A DNA stretch of 64,000 bases from Mucilaginibacter sp. (GTDB lineage: Bacteria; Bacteroidota; Bacteroidia; Sphingobacteriales; Sphingobacteriaceae), in NCBI GenBank assembly GCA_028288305.1, contig JAQBOA010000053.1, positions 186,001 through 250,000 on the forward strand. The letters are read 5' to 3'. Below the pieces are notes generated by a model that was not told where the DNA came from, did no database searches, and saw only the letters and a program-made list of their open reading frames with translations. Position 1 is the stretch's first letter; every line of letters starts with the position of its first letter. Shown here piece by piece: positions 63,199-64,000 of this stretch. A program made the position numbers and the translations under genes.

Positions 63199-64000
63199 AT
63201 GAGTCATAGAAAACTCCGCATGGGTATGATAGGCGGGGGAAAAGATGCTTTTATAGGAGCTATTCACAGGATTGCAGCCAATATGGATGGCCAGATAGAA
63301 TTGGTTTGCGGTGCTTTAAGCATTCACCATGATACCGCAATTGAAAGCGGACACATACTTTTTTTACCTGACGATAGGATATATACCAATTACGAAGACA
63401 TGATTAAGGCGGAAAGTAAACTTCCGGCTGATAAACGCATGGACTTTGTAACTATCGTTACACCCAATTTCGCACATTTTGGACCGGCCATGCTTGCTTT
63501 AGAAAATGGTTTTAACGTGGTGATAGAAAAGCCAATAACTTTTACTTTGGATGAAGCCAAACAGCTTAAAAAGAAATTAGATGAAACAGGCTTGATGTTA
63601 TTATTAACTCATACCTATTCTGGCTACCCAATGGTTAAAGAAGCAAGGCAACTTGCTAAAAATGGAGCTTTAGGTAAGATCAGAAAAATTTACGTGGAAT
63701 ACAGCCAGGGATGGTTAAGTAAGCTATCAGAAAGAGAAGGTAATGCCCAGGCTGCCTGGCGTACAGATCCGTCAAAGTCTGGCAAAAGCGGTTGTATGGG
63801 CGATATAGGTACACATGCGGCACACTTGGCTGAATACATTTCGGGCAAGAAGATCACACAATTATGTGCATCACTAAATACCGTTGTTGATGGGAGGATG
63901 CTGGATGATGATGGTGCGATTTTATTGCGCTTTGAAGATAAAGTGACCGGCGTACTTACTGCGTCTCAGGTTGCTGCAGGGGAGGAGAACGCATTAAAAA
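63199..64000 (+). CDS. Gfo/Idh/MocA oxidoreductase, partial (3' end outside window)
   Basis: The first 267 codons are present. LRMGMIGGGKDAFIGAIHRI is the dinucleotide-binding site; VTIVTPNFAHFGPAMLALEN and NVVIEKPITFTLDEAKQL hold the catalytic EKP lysine region; DIGTHAAHLAEYISGKKITQ is the C-terminal domain hallmark. No signal peptide, so it is cytosolic, unlike the Tat-exported relative upstream. It fits further processing of imported oxidised sugar. Confidence 0.9.
   Translation, partial: MSHRKLRMGMIGGGKDAFIGAIHRIAANMDGQIELVCGALSIHHDTAIESGHILFLPDDRIYTNYEDMIKAESKLPADKRMDFVTIVTPNFAHFGPAMLALENGFNVVIEKPITFTLDEAKQLKKKLDETGLMLLLTHTYSGYPMVKEARQLAKNGALGKIRKIYVEYSQGWLSKLSEREGNAQAAWRTDPSKSGKSGCMGDIGTHAAHLAEYISGKKITQLCASLNTVVDGRMLDDDGAILLRFEDKVTGVLTASQVAAGEENALK

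Overview
The window looks like chromosomal DNA from a Bacteroidota member, most likely Sphingobacteriaceae (Mucilaginibacter- or Pedobacter-like). This is inferred from a SusE/SusF-type starch-binding remnant, GIN-domain and DUF255 proteins, -7 boxes of the form TAnnTTTG, short intergenic word repeats, and the gene repertoire. No rRNA, tRNA or CRISPR array was seen.

Layout. 1-9438 is mostly minus-strand housekeeping: an exonuclease/GIY-YIG fusion, yidC-pyrG, a secreted unknown, a GxxExxY element lodged in the 3' end of kdsB, a deoxynucleoside kinase and trpS. 9631-19908 mixes plus and minus genes: a PlsC-like acyltransferase, gatC, a LolD-type ABC ATPase, a double-glycine-leader Cys-rich peptide with an unknown partner, a GH19 lipoprotein, a cobalamin adenosyltransferase, ispD, queA, a MacB-type permease and gltA. 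20158-24063 is accessory: a truncated SusE/F-like gene, an intact IS4-family insertion sequence (21146-22595, 11-bp target duplication), a DUF4242 protein and an orphan contractile-tail tube protein. 24396-38714 holds a propeller/amidohydrolase, a toxin-antitoxin pair, recQ, a GIN-domain protein, an ApbE-DUF2271/PepSY pair, an M1 peptidase, an antitoxin with a frameshifted YoeB toxin, and a DUF255 protein carrying an in-frame palindromic repeat.

39368-46535 is a xylose/glucuronate unit: a LacI-type repressor divergent from xylulokinase, xylose isomerase and a sodium/sugar symporter, then mannonate dehydratase. 46553-52588 has small secreted unknowns, a TPR histidine kinase, a fatty-acid desaturase and a SulP transporter. 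53069-64000 is a Tat-rich sugar-oxidation cluster: a TolB-like propeller, a TIM-barrel isomerase/epimerase, two GMC flavoenzymes with a three-cysteine signature like that of 3Fe-4S glucose/glucoside dehydrogenases, three Tat small subunits and two Gfo/Idh/MocA oxidoreductases. I read it as a glycoside (3-keto-sugar) oxidation system that may continue past the window.

Most unusual structure: at two unrelated genes (kdsB and the second GMC gene) an inverted-repeat-bounded element sits at the gene's 3' end, flanked by 36-40 bp direct copies of that gene's last codons. The gene keeps a working C-terminus and a second C-terminus is stranded downstream. Many intergenic gaps also carry short words repeated and then repeated again in reverse complement, with a different word at each locus.
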